Below the pieces are notes generated by a model. That model was not told the DNA's origin. It made no database searches and worked only from the letters and a program-made list of their open reading frames with translations. 64,000 nucleotides of DNA from Pagrus major (taxonomy: Eukaryota; Chordata; Actinopteri; Spariformes; Sparidae), in contig NC_133232.1 in NCBI RefSeq assembly GCF_040436345.1, forward strand, positions 28,769,315-28,833,314, given 5' to 3'. Every line of letters begins with the position of its first letter. Position 1 is the first letter of the stretch. The position numbers and the translations under genes are program-made. Shown piece by piece: positions 35,901 to 48,822 of this stretch.

Positions 35901-38900
35901 CCTTCTCTCCCATAACACAAGTAAAGTCATGGTTACTCTGAGTCTTGTCTGGATGCTGCTCTCCTGACCACATTGCTTTATTGTCAGTAATAGGTGTTGG
36001 TCTTTCAGATGTAATAATCTCTGCTGACTCCTGACCTGCATCTCTCTGTGCATTAGAGTCACTGTCTGCTTGTGAGTTTGTAGTGAGGGAAGAGACAGCA
36101 CCCTTCTTTTCCTGGTTTGGCTGAAGTCCTGAGATCTCCACTGACCTCTCATCTCGTGCTCCTTCTTTTTGTTCCCCATCCTCAACCTCTTTAACCGTCA
36201 TCTCCTCTTCCTGTTTTTGGGCCTTGAGTGCATCCAACTCTTGCTTGTAGTGCTGCAGTTCCTCTCCCTGGCTGAGGAGGGTGCTCTCTTTCTCTTGCAG
36301 CTCAACCAGTAGACCAGAGATGTGCTGACTCTGTTTCTCAAAGGCCATGGTTAGCTGCTGGGTCTGACGTGTCACCTAAGAAAAAAAACAATAGAGAGAA
36401 AACATTGAAGTGAAGCCACCATAGCCAAAGCTTTACTTTTTGTTTCAGTTCTAACATTTGCTAATATCTGTGGTAATTTCAATCAAAAAACAAAAGCAAA
36501 CTACGGAAAGAAATGAATGCATGCAGTCAAGTAAGTGCTGTATAATTAAATGATCTTAAAAGTTGACATGTAAGTCAGGGTCACACAGAAAGCTCAGGTC
36601 ATCTGACTTGACTAACAGCACCGTTTACACGTCTTATTTGCTTTCGTTAGAGGTATATATACAGACATGAGCTCTTTTATTCTATCCGCTATTGGCTTTT
36701 ACATTGTCCTTGTTTTAATGAATTGTCACAGTTTTTCTGATTTTTTTATTGACTGCTATCTAAAAGTCCCTCAGGAACATTAAAGTTCACCTTTACTTTA
36801 TAGCAGTAATAAACAACTATAGAGAAACATATATGTAAAATAGTTAAGTAATATATTAGTAAAATATAAATAGTGACCCATGACGATCCATGTGTTATTA
36901 AGTTTATCAGTTTTCTTTGTATCTTATCAATATAAAAACAATAATAAATTGTTTTACTGAGACAAACTTAACGTACTAATCTGTATGCACCATTAATTAC
37001 CTGGCTCTGCAGGGCCACCAGTTTAACCTGGTACTGGTTAGCACGTTCTGTCTCCTTTGCCTTCTCCTTCTGCAGGTGTTTCACTTCTTTCGCCAGATCT
37101 GAGGAGCAAGACTCATCCTTTTGGGCGTCAGATATTATCGCTCTGTGGTCTGACAGGGAAGACCCTACCAGATAGTTTTGTCTAGTGTCTTCCAGGTCAG
37201 AGGCCACTTCAGGATCTATCACTATTCGCTCTTCCTGGATGAGATCTGCTGTTGCCTGAGATACAAGCACGTTGTGCTGATTGGTGGACTGACAGAAGAG
37301 GAGGTGCTGCTCTGGCGACAGGAGGAACTCGTTGTCACAGTGAACCATGTTAGAGTTGAGCTCATCGTCATGGAGAGTCAGGTACGTCAGCGGGCTGTTG
37401 GCAACTGAGAGTTTCTCATCTTCCAGTGAGTCTTCTGTTCTGCTACGCTTTAGTTCTTCCAATTCAGTTTTAAGTTCTTCCAGTTTCATGCTCAGCTCCT
37501 TCTTTACATCTATGTCTGCATTTGTTATTTGGTTCCTCTCCTCTTCCTCTCTTTTTCTTTCTTCTCGTTCTAAAGCCAGCTGGGCCTTCACATCCACTAG
37601 CTGTTTCTTTAGCTGGATATTAAGCTCGATCATTTCACTCTCCCGGTCTTCTAGTGCTTTGTTTTTCTCCTCCGCCTCCTCTCTCTCAGTCTTTTCACTT
37701 TTCTCCCTTCCTTGCTTCATCTCTGTCTCCAAAGCAGAAATTGTATTCCTCAACCTCTCTGTCTCAGCCTTCTCACTCTCCAGTTGTGCCCTCCATTGTT
37801 TGTCCTGCTCGTCCTTCTCCACCGACTGACTGGCATGTTTTCGGCTGAGCTGTTTCAGCCGGGTCCGTGCTTCTGCCTCAGCTCGTCGTTGGGCTTCCAG
37901 GTCGTCAAGTCGCTTCTGCAGTTCTTCACGTGCATCATGAAGCTCTGAACGCAATGCAGCATTCTCCCTCTTGAGGTTTTCAGAGGCCTTGGCCTGCTCA
38001 GACTTATGAGGTGTCTCTTCAGCAGAAAGCATCAAATTGCAACGATCACCATCCACAGAGTTGTTTGTGGGCCTACCAGCAGCAGAATGAGACGAACTAG
38101 AGAGTGCATGATCAAATGTGGAGTGTTTGTTTGTCCCAGAGCTGTCACTCTCTATCGCCTCATTTTTCCTCTTATTCTCCTCCTCATCATTTCTTTTTCC
38201 GTGTCCTTCCCTTTGCAAGCACTCAGAGTCTGACGAGAGAAGAACATTGATGTGTTCTGAGTCGATTCCTTCCCCTGGCTCTCTGTCAGAGGGGTAAGAT
38301 GCGGTAATCTCTGCCCTTCTCTTATCCACATCCTCTTCCCTTTTCTGCTCAGCTAGGGTGGCAGTGGTGGACCTCCTGATGTGAGTTGATTGTCGAGAAT
38401 TAAGGGGGTAAGAAGGTTGAGGAGAGAAACCCTGTCCCACAGGGCAAAACTGGACAGGTTGTACAAGCGGAGCTGGGGCAGATTTTTGTTCTGGAGTTTA
38501 AAAGGAAAGAGACACAAAGATGATGTTTTTTAAGACCACATATGTGCTAAGAAATAATAGGCAGGAGGAAAAGCAGTAAAGATTTTTTTAAATTAACATG
38601 TGTATTACTGGAATAGTTGATGGTATTCTGATTTGAGAAAATTGGATAGGGTATCAGTGACCAGCAGGGGGCAGCACTGGGACAAGAGGGGAATTAACAT
38701 GGCAGTTACTGAACAGCAGACATGAATGTCATGCACCTAGTCATTAAGACTCATCCATTAATATAAGCTTAATTTTTTCCTTAAAAATTTGACCTGGTCT
38801 GAGTAATTATATGGAGTCCGCCAGAGGACACTGGTTCAAGCCCGTGTCAACAAGTATTTGCCCTGCTGCTTTAAGCATGACACTGAATCTGAACATACGA

Positions 38901-41900
38901 ACTTGTGACCTCTGACCTCCCTGTGATGGAACGAAAGAGAAAAGATAATATCTCTAGTTCCAAAACATAATACATTAGCATAATAATTATCAGCACATAT
39001 CCGATAAATCTTGGGGATTAGTCCTATCTCCCACCCGCAGCTCAGTCCTCACCCTGCAGTTCTTTGAGGAGACGAAGGGCGTCGGCTCGCTCCTCTGCCA
39101 GTCTCCTCCCCTCCTCCTCCAGAGCTCGCTCTTTCTTCCTGCTCTGCTCCAGACTCACTGCCACACCCTCGGCCTCACGCACCGCTTCCTAATGTGAGGG
39201 TAAAAAACACAAATGAGGTGGATTGAATCCAGTCGGATGGAACTAGATTGTATTTGTGCAATAGGACACCCATAAAAGGAATAACTGTGTATAAGCAATG
39301 TCTTCAGAGCTACGTACAAACACAGTGTCACAATAGCAACGAAACACAGACAAGCCATTGCTAAAACCAGCAGTGCAGATGTTGCAAGCTGGTATACAAG
39401 TTATGAACTGCCAAAAACAAATTACTCCAGGGTGTTAAACATCCTCTGCAGTGTGGCTGTATTGAGCTTTGGTTAGTTTTAGTGAAGGCTTTCTGATGCA
39501 TACGGACACTAGCTTTTCTTGTGTGCAAGTTAAGCAGTTCACCATCCAGATTGAGTATTTTACAGTTTTCAAAGTATGGTATGAGATAAAGACTCATTTC
39601 TTGCCAAAGTGACTGGTAAGGGAGGGAATATAAGAAATTAATATCAGGCAACTTATTGCTTTAGGTCTGTGAAATGCTCTCTAATGCTGCACCCTTTATT
39701 AATACATAATAATGCAGCTGGATGATTGAAGAAGCCACAATTTACTTCTAATTATTTACAGCTCACTTCTTATGATAATCTTAGACTGACATATGGCACA
39801 TATAGAGGTTGGTTAAAAATTCATTATGTGTCCACCGCTCAGCTAATGAATAATTAACACAAGCAGACACTGACTCACAAGACTCAGGGCCATCGGTAAG
39901 GTGTGTGTGTGTTACCGTCAGTTTGGCTTGTGTCTGTGCTTCTTTCTTCTGGCTCTCCTGCAGCTGTTTCTCCGTCCACTTCAGTTTCTCTTTCAGAGTG
40001 TCCAACTCTTTGTCCAACGCCTGCTTCTGTAGAGACAACTGATGGAGGAGGTTTTTACTTAGTAACTGCTACAAAACAGGGGAAATGAAATCAAAGAGGA
40101 TTGGAGGGATAAGACATAAGAAAAAACAATAGAAGAAGGTAAGAAGTAAAAACAACAAAGAAGAAATGAAGTTGTTGTAGGAACAGGAATTGGGACCAGT
40201 GAAGGGAACGGGAAGCAGGAGAGCAATCAGTGATCAATAGTGAGCTTAAGTTGTGTCTAATGTGTTGACTACGTCTCTGGGGAAAGTAATGAAGCCTAAA
40301 CAAGCTGATCGGCTTCCCACCAGTGCTCATTCTGCACACTTCACTGCACTCTTCATCAAGTCTGCATGTTATCTCATGTCATGGGTGTAAAAGGTAATTT
40401 TGTTGTAGAGTACTGTATAATATTACCGTCCCAATTTTAGTGATCATAGTTACATTTACATTTTACATTTCTTCAGCCTTTATAGACTAGTCTTGTGTCT
40501 AATGCTACCTTTCAGTCAATGTTGGAAACAGTAACAGGCTTAGTCTTTAAATGCAAACTTTAGAAAAAGCTTTTGGAGTGGTAATTTATTTAACGTCTGC
40601 CACTAATACAGACTTTTTTCTACTACATTTATTGATCCAATAACTGTAAGTAAGGCCAAAACAGGCATTTTAGAGATTAAGATTAAGTTCATGACATATA
40701 GTATGTAGTGCTCTCAGTAAATAGTTCATTACTATCGAGAGAAGTAGCAGGGGTAATTTGTTTACCATATTTCCTGCAACAACTTGCCACTGCTCATAAA
40801 TTATGTCTACATGCAAATCAAATCAGCAGATCATTTTCAGTTTTCTGTGACAGCACACTTCGTGGAGATTGCCGGTTTTTCCAGTTTCTTCTTATGCAAA
40901 TGTTCCTTCTGCACACACGGCTGCAATGACACGCATTATCAGCAGTTGAATGTCCCTGATTTTGTATGTGATTCGATTCAATACAACCGTGCCTCTTCTG
41001 TGTTTACTCCCTGTAGCCTTATCAGATATAACAAGATAACGTCTGTGTGGTTTATAAATGGCTTACAGTGAGGTTTTAAGGGACACTGTGGGTAGAATGA
41101 ATGCTCATTGTTAAGAATTTTTACACCATGTCTAAAAGCAAAGGAATTAAGGTCAAGGAAATATTTATTTTGTATGTGTCAACAAGTGTAACATTGAGCT
41201 GAGATTAAAATGTGTATTATTGTGCAGCTGATAAGAAATAAATACCACAGCATTCTGTCACGAAATAAAAAAAAGTTAGCAAAAACACACTCAACCTTCT
41301 TTACATACATGCAACTTGCCTCAACACACCTTCATACAAATCTTCCATCTATTTTCACCCTCATCCCGCAGCCTTCATGCCTCTCTTGCTACAAACTCTT
41401 TCTCACACACAAGTCATGAGATTGTTTCACGCCTTCATAACCAAAGCATTCTGCACCGTCAGACGGAGTCACACGGTCATTACCTTCGCTTCTTAACCTT
41501 TCCACTGGGGAGAAACCGAGAGGACAGGAGGACGAAGTGGAGAGGAGAGGAGAGCGGGTGGGGGAAAAAGGAAAACAGAAACACAGAGAGCGAGACAGTG
41601 AAACAGAGAGTGAGAGAAAAACAACAAGGGCAAGAAGCAAGCGTGGGAGAAGGCGTGAGATAAGTTTATTGACCTTTGGTACAAATAATATAAGTCCCAG
41701 GAGAAAGAGTGAGGGAGAGAGATGAGGGGATAGAGACAGAGAAAGCAGGAAAAAGAAACAGGAAATAGCTGAAAAAACATGGCAGACATATGAACCAATA
41801 TACCAACAATATGTTCAGAATATCACTTTGTTCCTCAGTTTCCAGTGTTGATAGTGATCTGATTTAAAGGCTTTATCTTGGCAAATGTGTATGAACATGC

Positions 41901-44900
41901 ACATTAGAGCGCTAGTTTGCCTTGTTCATGTGTAGGATTTTGTGACCTTGTGCAAGTATGTACCTTGTCAGCCTGGGCCTGCAGGGCATTGTGAAGCGTC
42001 CTGGCCTGCTGGAGCTCCTGGTTGAGCTTATTAACCTCCTGTTGATGCTGCTTCTCTAGACACTGCCTCTCCTTCTGAAGCTCTGTCAAATCCTGAAGGC
42101 AACACACAGCAACAATATGAACCTCTATACTGTACTGTGGAACAAATTATTATAATTATTATTATTATTTTAGATTGGATGGCACAAAAATTAAGTTCTG
42201 AAAAATTTCCTCCTGCTTTCCTCAGTTGTTTGTCTGTGATTCTCTTAATCTTTCATCCCTCTCTGTCTCACCCTCTGATGTTGTTTCTCCAGCTCCTTGG
42301 AGCGCTGTTGGTGTTGCAGTCGGCTGCTCTCTGCATTTTGCCTTTGACACTTCAGCTCCTCCTGTAGCTGCTTCAGCCTTTGCTCAGCTCCTGATGCCTG
42401 CCACAAAAGCGCACAAAAAATATTCACTTTAACATTGGCAACATAATGACAATATTGAAATTAGTCACATTTCAATTGCTCTAAAGTGTATATGTAAATT
42501 GTCAAATTTGTGGGCATGTTTGTGTCTTTGTGTATGTAAGTTGCTTCTCTAACCTTGTTTTATCATCTTGCTTTTATGTAATGAGTTTTAACACAATTGT
42601 TTTATTGTTTTCACTCCCGTTTACTTTGTTTTAATCTTGTAATGCTGATCAAGGTCCTGCACTTGGCAGTCTAACATCAGGAATGCATTAACACTTTGAG
42701 AGTTTAGCATTACAAACAAGACAATAAATGGGAGATTTGGCAGCCACTCCCAGTCCGTGCTCTACATTGTACACCGTTTGCCTAAAGGTTAGATTTCACA
42801 AAACATCAGCTGGATTGTTTTACAGCTCAGAGCAGAACAAGGGCACGGCTTTTCCACATCTTTCAGTGTTGCAGATAATAACTGATTGTGACTGCAGTAA
42901 AAAGTTCCCAACATGTTTGTCATTTTCGGGGAAGTCAAAGAGAAATATTTTAACAAATGGGGCCAACACCCATTCTGTGAAAAACAACAGGGCTTAAGGG
43001 AAACATAGAACATTAGCACTGGAATGAAACACTTCTTTTCAGTAGTAGTAGTACAACCAGTTGTATCAGTAGTAGTAGCGTATCTTTTTACCCGTTCACT
43101 TTCCTGGGCCATGCGTGTGTGTGCCAGGCTGAGCTCATCACGGGATTTTTGAATGATGAGCTCCCTGGCAGCGAGATCCTTCTTGCCTTGTGTCAGTTCA
43201 CTCTGAATCGACTTCAACATCGTGGCCTTCGAACACAGCTCCTCCTCCAGAGCAGACAGACGACTCCGCAATGCTGATAAAGACACAAGTGAATGAATGG
43301 ACCAGACACACAGAGTTTAAAGCCACGTCTTATAAAAACTAATTTCACTGAAACAAGTACACCACTAACATGATCTTTTACGACCTTAAAAAGGACCGCA
43401 CCAGTTCGTGAACATTTAATCTTATTTACTACATATTATATACAGTTTGCATTTCTATCCACCATTATCCAGAAGAAAACAACAATCATAAATATTGATG
43501 TCCAAATCTTTGATGGAAATGAAAGCTACAAAAGTATTTAAATCCTCCCAATGTAAGAGGATTTCATTTTTAAATGGGAGAAAGGTGGCTGAGTGGGTGG
43601 AAAGCGATAGAGACGACAAGGGAGACGAAATACTAGGAAAACACATATTTTTAAAGATTTTTTTCCACATTTTCTGCAAGAATAATCTGGTTCCTTATAA
43701 TTGACCAACAGTCAACGACACAGCTGCAACACACAGTCTGGGTCTTCACAAAGGGGGTCAGTCCATACCAACTGGTTTATTGACAACCGCAGCTGTTGCC
43801 TGTGGATGTCAGGCTGCTGATTTCCAAAGCCACGAATGAAATCAATTCACTGTCTGTCCAATATGTTTCTCGTATATTTTTCCTGTTCCTGTTCCTTTAC
43901 TTTCACAACACTGCTTCACACATATTTACAATTATTATTATCATCACCATCTTCTCTTGACTAAACAGAAAAAAATGTTTGATATGCATGTATTTTTGTA
44001 GAATTTGTAGAAAATGTATCTAGAAAGACCCTACTGTTGCTTAGTATAATTTTACAAACGCATATACAACCGCATAAGGGAGCAATTCTGAATAACATCC
44101 TAGTATGACTTGATGAAATGACTACAGTGGAGAAGAGCAGGATAAATACACCATGGCAAAAAAGCACACCTAGTGTAAACACTGCTCCGCCTCTCTTCAT
44201 CTGTGTCCCAGCAGCTAAAAGAAGCATTTTTTTGTTTCACATTGAACTGTCCCCCTCCTCCTCTAAGCAAACACACACACATACAGCACAGCTGAGAGAA
44301 AGAGGAGTGTTATGTCACAATTATACAGTGTACTAAGAGTCACTCTCCACCATAAAGCTGGCCTGCGAGCAAGCAGAGGAGTCTCCAGCTGAGCCAATGA
44401 TTTCTACACAACCTCTTATGTAATAGGTGTTGTTGAGGTTAAACTGTAAATGAGATTCAGGATGGTCACAATGCTTCACTTATGCGGAGGTAGTCCATCA
44501 GAGCTGAAAACTCAACAGATAACATTTCATCATTTGGCCTTATTGCTCTTTCCGAGATCACAACTACAGTCCAGCAAATCTAAAATAGCATTATATCAGT
44601 CCTGATATAAATCAACAACGTTGAATTTGCAAACTGCATCTGAAAACCTATTTGTATTGACACTGTTTCATTGATGTCTGTAAGTCTCTGTAACAGCTGT
44701 GACAAACATCCAAAATTCAAGGCTAAATTATGAAATCATGGCCTCAGTGTCACAAAGCAGGGCTAAAGGGTAAGTTAAATTAATAAAAGCGTTGACCAGA
44801 ACCCAGAATTTCTGTTTAGTTTAGTCCATGCTGTGTCCTGGTCTTACTTTGTACAGTTATCCAGCTAGCTTCATTAATCCTGCTTTAAGAGACAGGCTGC

Positions 44901-47900
44901 CATGCTGAGCTGTATTTGTGTATAAATGGGCGACACCCAGTCGTGCCATATCACCAAGGTGACCATTTGACATCCCCACTCACTGTCTGTCTCTGCCCTG
45001 TAGTCCTTCTCCTTCCCACAAATCCCCTGCTCCGACTGGCCTTGACTGATGACCTCAGCGCAGGGCATCTGGGGAGAGGGCGGGGATCGTCTCCTGGCTG
45101 CTGGCCTCAAGTCATCCCGTTCCCACGGAAATGCACCCAAGGGAGTGGAGAAGGACTCAGATTGGTTGGATGGATGGCGGCTGGGTGTGTTCTTGTGCTG
45201 TTGTCTGGGTAACGAGGCTGTGGCCACTTCAGAGAACTGGAGGCGCTGCTGCAGGGGGGAGATTAGATAAAGAGACAAAGGAGGGTGTCAGGATGAGTAG
45301 AAAGAACATTTTAGCAGTTTTTACAGAAAGCAGGGCTCTACAGATCAAGCACTTTCACTTTGGCTATGACTCATTATTGTTATATTCATGATATTTCCTG
45401 AATAAAATTTTGACTCTGTACAGCCCCATCATATGTTTCTGATTATGACACAACACTTTCTGAATATAAGAAAAAGAGAGTGGAAGCTGAGAGAAAAGTC
45501 ACCAATCAGGTGTAAGGAGTTAAACTAAACTGCACACAGTTGTTAAAACTTTTTCTTTTTGACACGTGGAAAAACCCAGTACACTGTGATGGAGTCTAGC
45601 TCTGCACAAAAAGGGTAAAAATTAAGTTGACTGTATTTACTGTATGGCAATTGTTATTGTAAACAATTTGCATGAAAAAAAGAAAAAAACAACAATTATG
45701 TCACGTTCCTAACCTCTGTTGCCAAAGCATGATTCCTCCGTTCCATAGACCTCCATTGTTTACAAAAAACTATCAATGAGCCATATTGTTGCACTGGTTG
45801 ACATATTCCTTCATTAAGGTGAATGTGGGTGCTGTAGTTTATTTTAAGTTAAACCCACAAATGCAGTTCCACTACCTTCACACTCACCCGAATAGCCAAT
45901 CCACAGCTGAAAATAATCAGAACGGTTCAGAACATAGTCACTATAGTTTATTTAACACTTCATCCCCAACAAATACTCTTCTTTTCCTCGTGCTTGAGTA
46001 ACATTTGCCCTGCTGTTTTAAGAATATATTTGTGTCTTTTTAAAAAGATGTATGTCTTCATTATAAACCAATGAGCTTTGGGCTGAGAGCCACAGACAGG
46101 CAGCAGAAGTCAGAAAAGTACTAACACATTGCTGGTTCTGGTCCTTTTACTGGAATTTGTATTGAATTTGAAGGAGACATGACAACAGCACTGTTGTTAA
46201 TTAATAAATCAAGGAACAAAACGAAGAAGAAAGGAAGCTCTGTTGAACTGGAGTGAGTCAATTCCTGCAATTACAGAATTACAGCTTCAGCTAAAACCCA
46301 AATTGGTCTTGAACTAGCCTAAGCATAACTCAGCATAAAAACATACTGGTACTTACTCGGATGTTAATCGACCGGTTCTGTCCTTCATCTTGATGCGCCG
46401 ACCTCTCCTCCTTTCTGCTTCCTATAGGGCAGAAACACAGCATATGGAGTATGCTCAGTAGCTAAAATCAATCACCAAAGCTGAAGAGAAACAGCAAAGT
46501 GAAGAGCCTAACTGGTTTACTGACAAGAGAGGAAAGAGAAATACAAAAGTCCCCAGAGAGTGAAGGGTTGGGAGAGGACAGGAGCTCAAGGGAGTTTATT
46601 TATAACCTCTCTGCTCATATGGGAGCCTTGTAGTTTTTCTATTTAATTTTCCACACTGTACAGTGCATTAATGAAAAGACACGAGGAAGAAACCAGCAGA
46701 GAGAATAAACACAGCAGTAATAAAGTTACAGGACTGTACCATTGTGTTCCCAGGGCGAAGTTGTATTCCAGCAGGGTGTAGAAAACAGAGTGGTATCTGC
46801 TGACCTGCTGCTGTTCTGCAGCTTCTCCAGCTCTGCCTCCAGCCTGCCAGAGAGAGAGGAGAAGAGTTCAGTGTGGGCAAGGAAACACTGAAAGTCCAGT
46901 AAGAAGCAAGTATGATCCAATGAAACAGATGAAGGATTTGTCTTTTAATATGGCACCATTCTCATCAACCCATTTTACTGCTACAGCAAGGTTATTGTCA
47001 AGGAACAAAACTCTGCTGTCCTTTAAGAGAATGCAAAACCCCACAAAAAGGACAACCAACACACAGGACACATTAAAAATAGAGCAACTGACAGAGAAGC
47101 TAATTGTCCCAAATGATTTCCACTGGTCCTAACCTTTTGACTTCCTGTGTGAGTTTGTTGTTGAGGGTGCGGGCAGCATCTAGCTGGCCTTCGAAAGAGC
47201 ACGCTTGAGCTTGCTTGGTCTGAAGCTCCTGGGTCAGACGTTCCCTGCTGGTCACTGCTGCCTTGGCCTCATCTTGAACCCTCTGCAGCTCCCTCTGCAC
47301 AGACTGGAGCTCCCCACGCACCTCTTCATACTTGGCAGGGGAGGGGCAGAGAAAGGTCTATATTTTAGAATTACAAGAACTGAAATAACAAATCCTCACA
47401 GACTGACTATGCCAATGTGCGGCAGAATTATACATGTTATCAAGTACTTATACCAAACATTGCAAGCAAACATTATTGCCTGATTACAGTCTTGCACAGA
47501 AACAATACAATACATTTATTTTTGCAAGTCAGACAGTATTCAGGAGTCTGCTTGCAACTTTTGGTCAACTTGTCCCTCTCCTACGCACCTGGCACCTGCA
47601 AAGTATTTTTATGTATCAAACATTTATACAGCATAATATGTACAAATGTTTGCCTCTTTTAACTGAATTCCCATAAAGGTTGGTGCTACATGAATCATGA
47701 ATCATGATGATATTGAGAATGTGATTAATTGGTAACATATTGAGACTGACTTTCAGTGCATGCTATACGTACGTACTATACAACATAACCTTTTCGTAAA
47801 CACAACAAACCAGACTTTAACTTTACCTAACTGGATAAGAATATTTATTAAAAAATAAACTTTGAAATGGGTAATATGCCATAATTTATCAGCCCAACAA

Positions 47901-48261
47901 ACTCTTAAGTATCCTGACTAAACTGCTTGGTTCTTTATAATTTCAACTTCTCCATTCCTCTGCAAAATCGATCACACTCTTATTGTCAAGAACACAGTTT
48001 TACACGCCGGCAGTAACAACTGTGAATATACAAATGATGCTTCACAATTATTTGTCACACTAATTGATTTTGAGGGAAACTGCACCATGTGAGTTGTACC
48101 TTCACAGTCTGTTTTTCAAGGCTAGTATGGATGTTGTCCAGCTGCAGCTGTTTTTGTTTGTTTTCTCTGGACAGTCGCTCCTGGTGGACCTGCAGCTCCT
48201 TCACTTTCTGCAGGACCCGTCCAGACAGCCCCACCGTCCAGTCCTCCTCTGCCCAGCTCAT
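32912..48261 (-). CDS. cenpf: Centromere protein F (short, coiled-coil kinetochore protein)
   Basis: Coding exons: 48100-48261, 47134-47330, 46740-46843, 46357-46421, 44984-45248, 43092-43273, 42272-42397, 41964-42092, 39916-40038, 39053-39188, 37001-38490, 35518-36375, 34864-35186, 34630-34729, 33831-34419 and 32912-33027. Every junction has GT-AG ends and compatible phase; the total is 1654 residues. The start MSWAEEDWTVGLSGRVLQK matches the CENP-F N-terminus. Further signatures are SADTTLFSTPC, ELKCQRQNAESSR and LNQELQQARTLHNALQAQ. The C-terminal block is EYEPYGLPEVVMKG then FADIPSGPSCPYIVRR, diagnostic of CENP-F. Most of the protein is predicted coiled coil, with a huge acidic/charged exon (37001-38490). 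Known family role: a cell-cycle-regulated nuclear-matrix protein that goes to the nuclear envelope and outer kinetochore, binding microtubules and Nde1/dynein partners. It is about half the human length, lacking much of the central repeats. The final residues (QKQEETD) lack the CAAX farnesylation motif of the human protein. Confidence 0.93.
38661..38677 (+). promoter_or_regulatory. CTCF-like motif
   Basis: CCAGCAGGGGGCAGCAC closely matches the CTCF core consensus (CCASYAGRKGGCRSY). It stands alone in the cenpf intron between exons 39053-39188 and 37001-38490. The motif can also occur in fish repeats, so binding is inference. Confidence 0.4.
41520..41760. repeat. Polypurine GA-rich tract in a cenpf intron
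   Basis: About 240 bases of strongly purine-biased + strand (GAGGAGAGGAGAGCGGGTGG, GACAGAGAAAGC and similar), interrupted by a short ordinary stretch. Low-complexity; the long open frames over it on both strands are composition artefacts. Confidence 0.7.
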
Positions 48262-48277
48262 CTCTCTCTGCCTGGGC
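48262..48277 (-). promoter_or_regulatory. Last 16 bases of the cenpf 5' UTR, at the start codon
   Basis: The exon carrying the start codon begins at 48277 after a CTGGTAG acceptor and reads GCCCAGGCAGAGAGAG before ATG. ATG at 48259-48261 is chosen because MSWAEEDW aligns with the conserved CENP-F start. The sequence AGATGAGC lets an upstream frame end (TGA) on the A-TG of the start. Confidence 0.6.
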
Positions 48278-48746
48278 CTACCAGGGTCAGAAAGTACAAC
48301 AATTCTCAATTTTCAGTTTGCCTGCATCATAAGACACTCTGGAGAAAACACTTCCCTCATATTCTTAAGAGAGTTTCTGAAAGCTGAGGTGGCTGACTGT
48401 GTTTTGCATCCATGAGAGAATGTGCCAGCTGACCTGTCCTATTCCTGGTCCACAGATCCAGAATCAGACAGTTTCTGGAGGCATGGGAGTCAGTTACTGG
48501 AGTGAAGAAGCTGGCAGCACACACAGTCTGAAACAAAGAGGAAGTACAGGCCTGTTAAGTGAAGGTGCAGGTTGTTCTATGTCAATTTGTGTTGTGACAA
48601 ACGCTCCAGACCATACCACGTGTATCTAAACATGTTTCAATCATCTGTGCCTCTAGCTGTGTGTCCTCTCTTGAATATGTTATGTTGCTAAGGCTTTGAT
48701 CCCTCAGGGAGACACTGGTTGTCACCGCTGGGCAGCTGTGACTCAC

Positions 48747-48822
48747 TGTTTTCCAACACAAACTGCCTGCAACGTTCCAAGAGCACTTCAAGTTGAAAAT
48801 AAATCACTTCTCTCTCAAACTT
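48747..48822 (-). promoter_or_regulatory. Candidate 5' UTR exon of cenpf with an upstream ORF
   Basis: A 76-base segment has a strong acceptor (CACTGTTTTTGCAG) and a strong donor (ACA|GTGAGT). It reads KFEREVIYFQLEVLLERCRQ in one frame. Joined to the ATG that ends the first exon (50464) and to the 48277 exon, it makes a 32-codon upstream ORF that finishes at TGA overlapping the cenpf ATG. It cannot extend the CENP-F protein itself, because the frames differ. Confidence 0.45.

Noticed and set aside
37347-37829. Serine-rich plus-strand frame of 160 codons
   Set aside because: It mirrors the Glu/Lys-rich coiled-coil coding of cenpf exon 37001-38490; strand composition explains it.
48055-48822. 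In-frame N-terminal extension of CENP-F through the 76-base exon
   Set aside because: Careful phasing shows the upstream frame ends at TGA overlapping the ATG, so it is an upstream ORF and not part of the protein.
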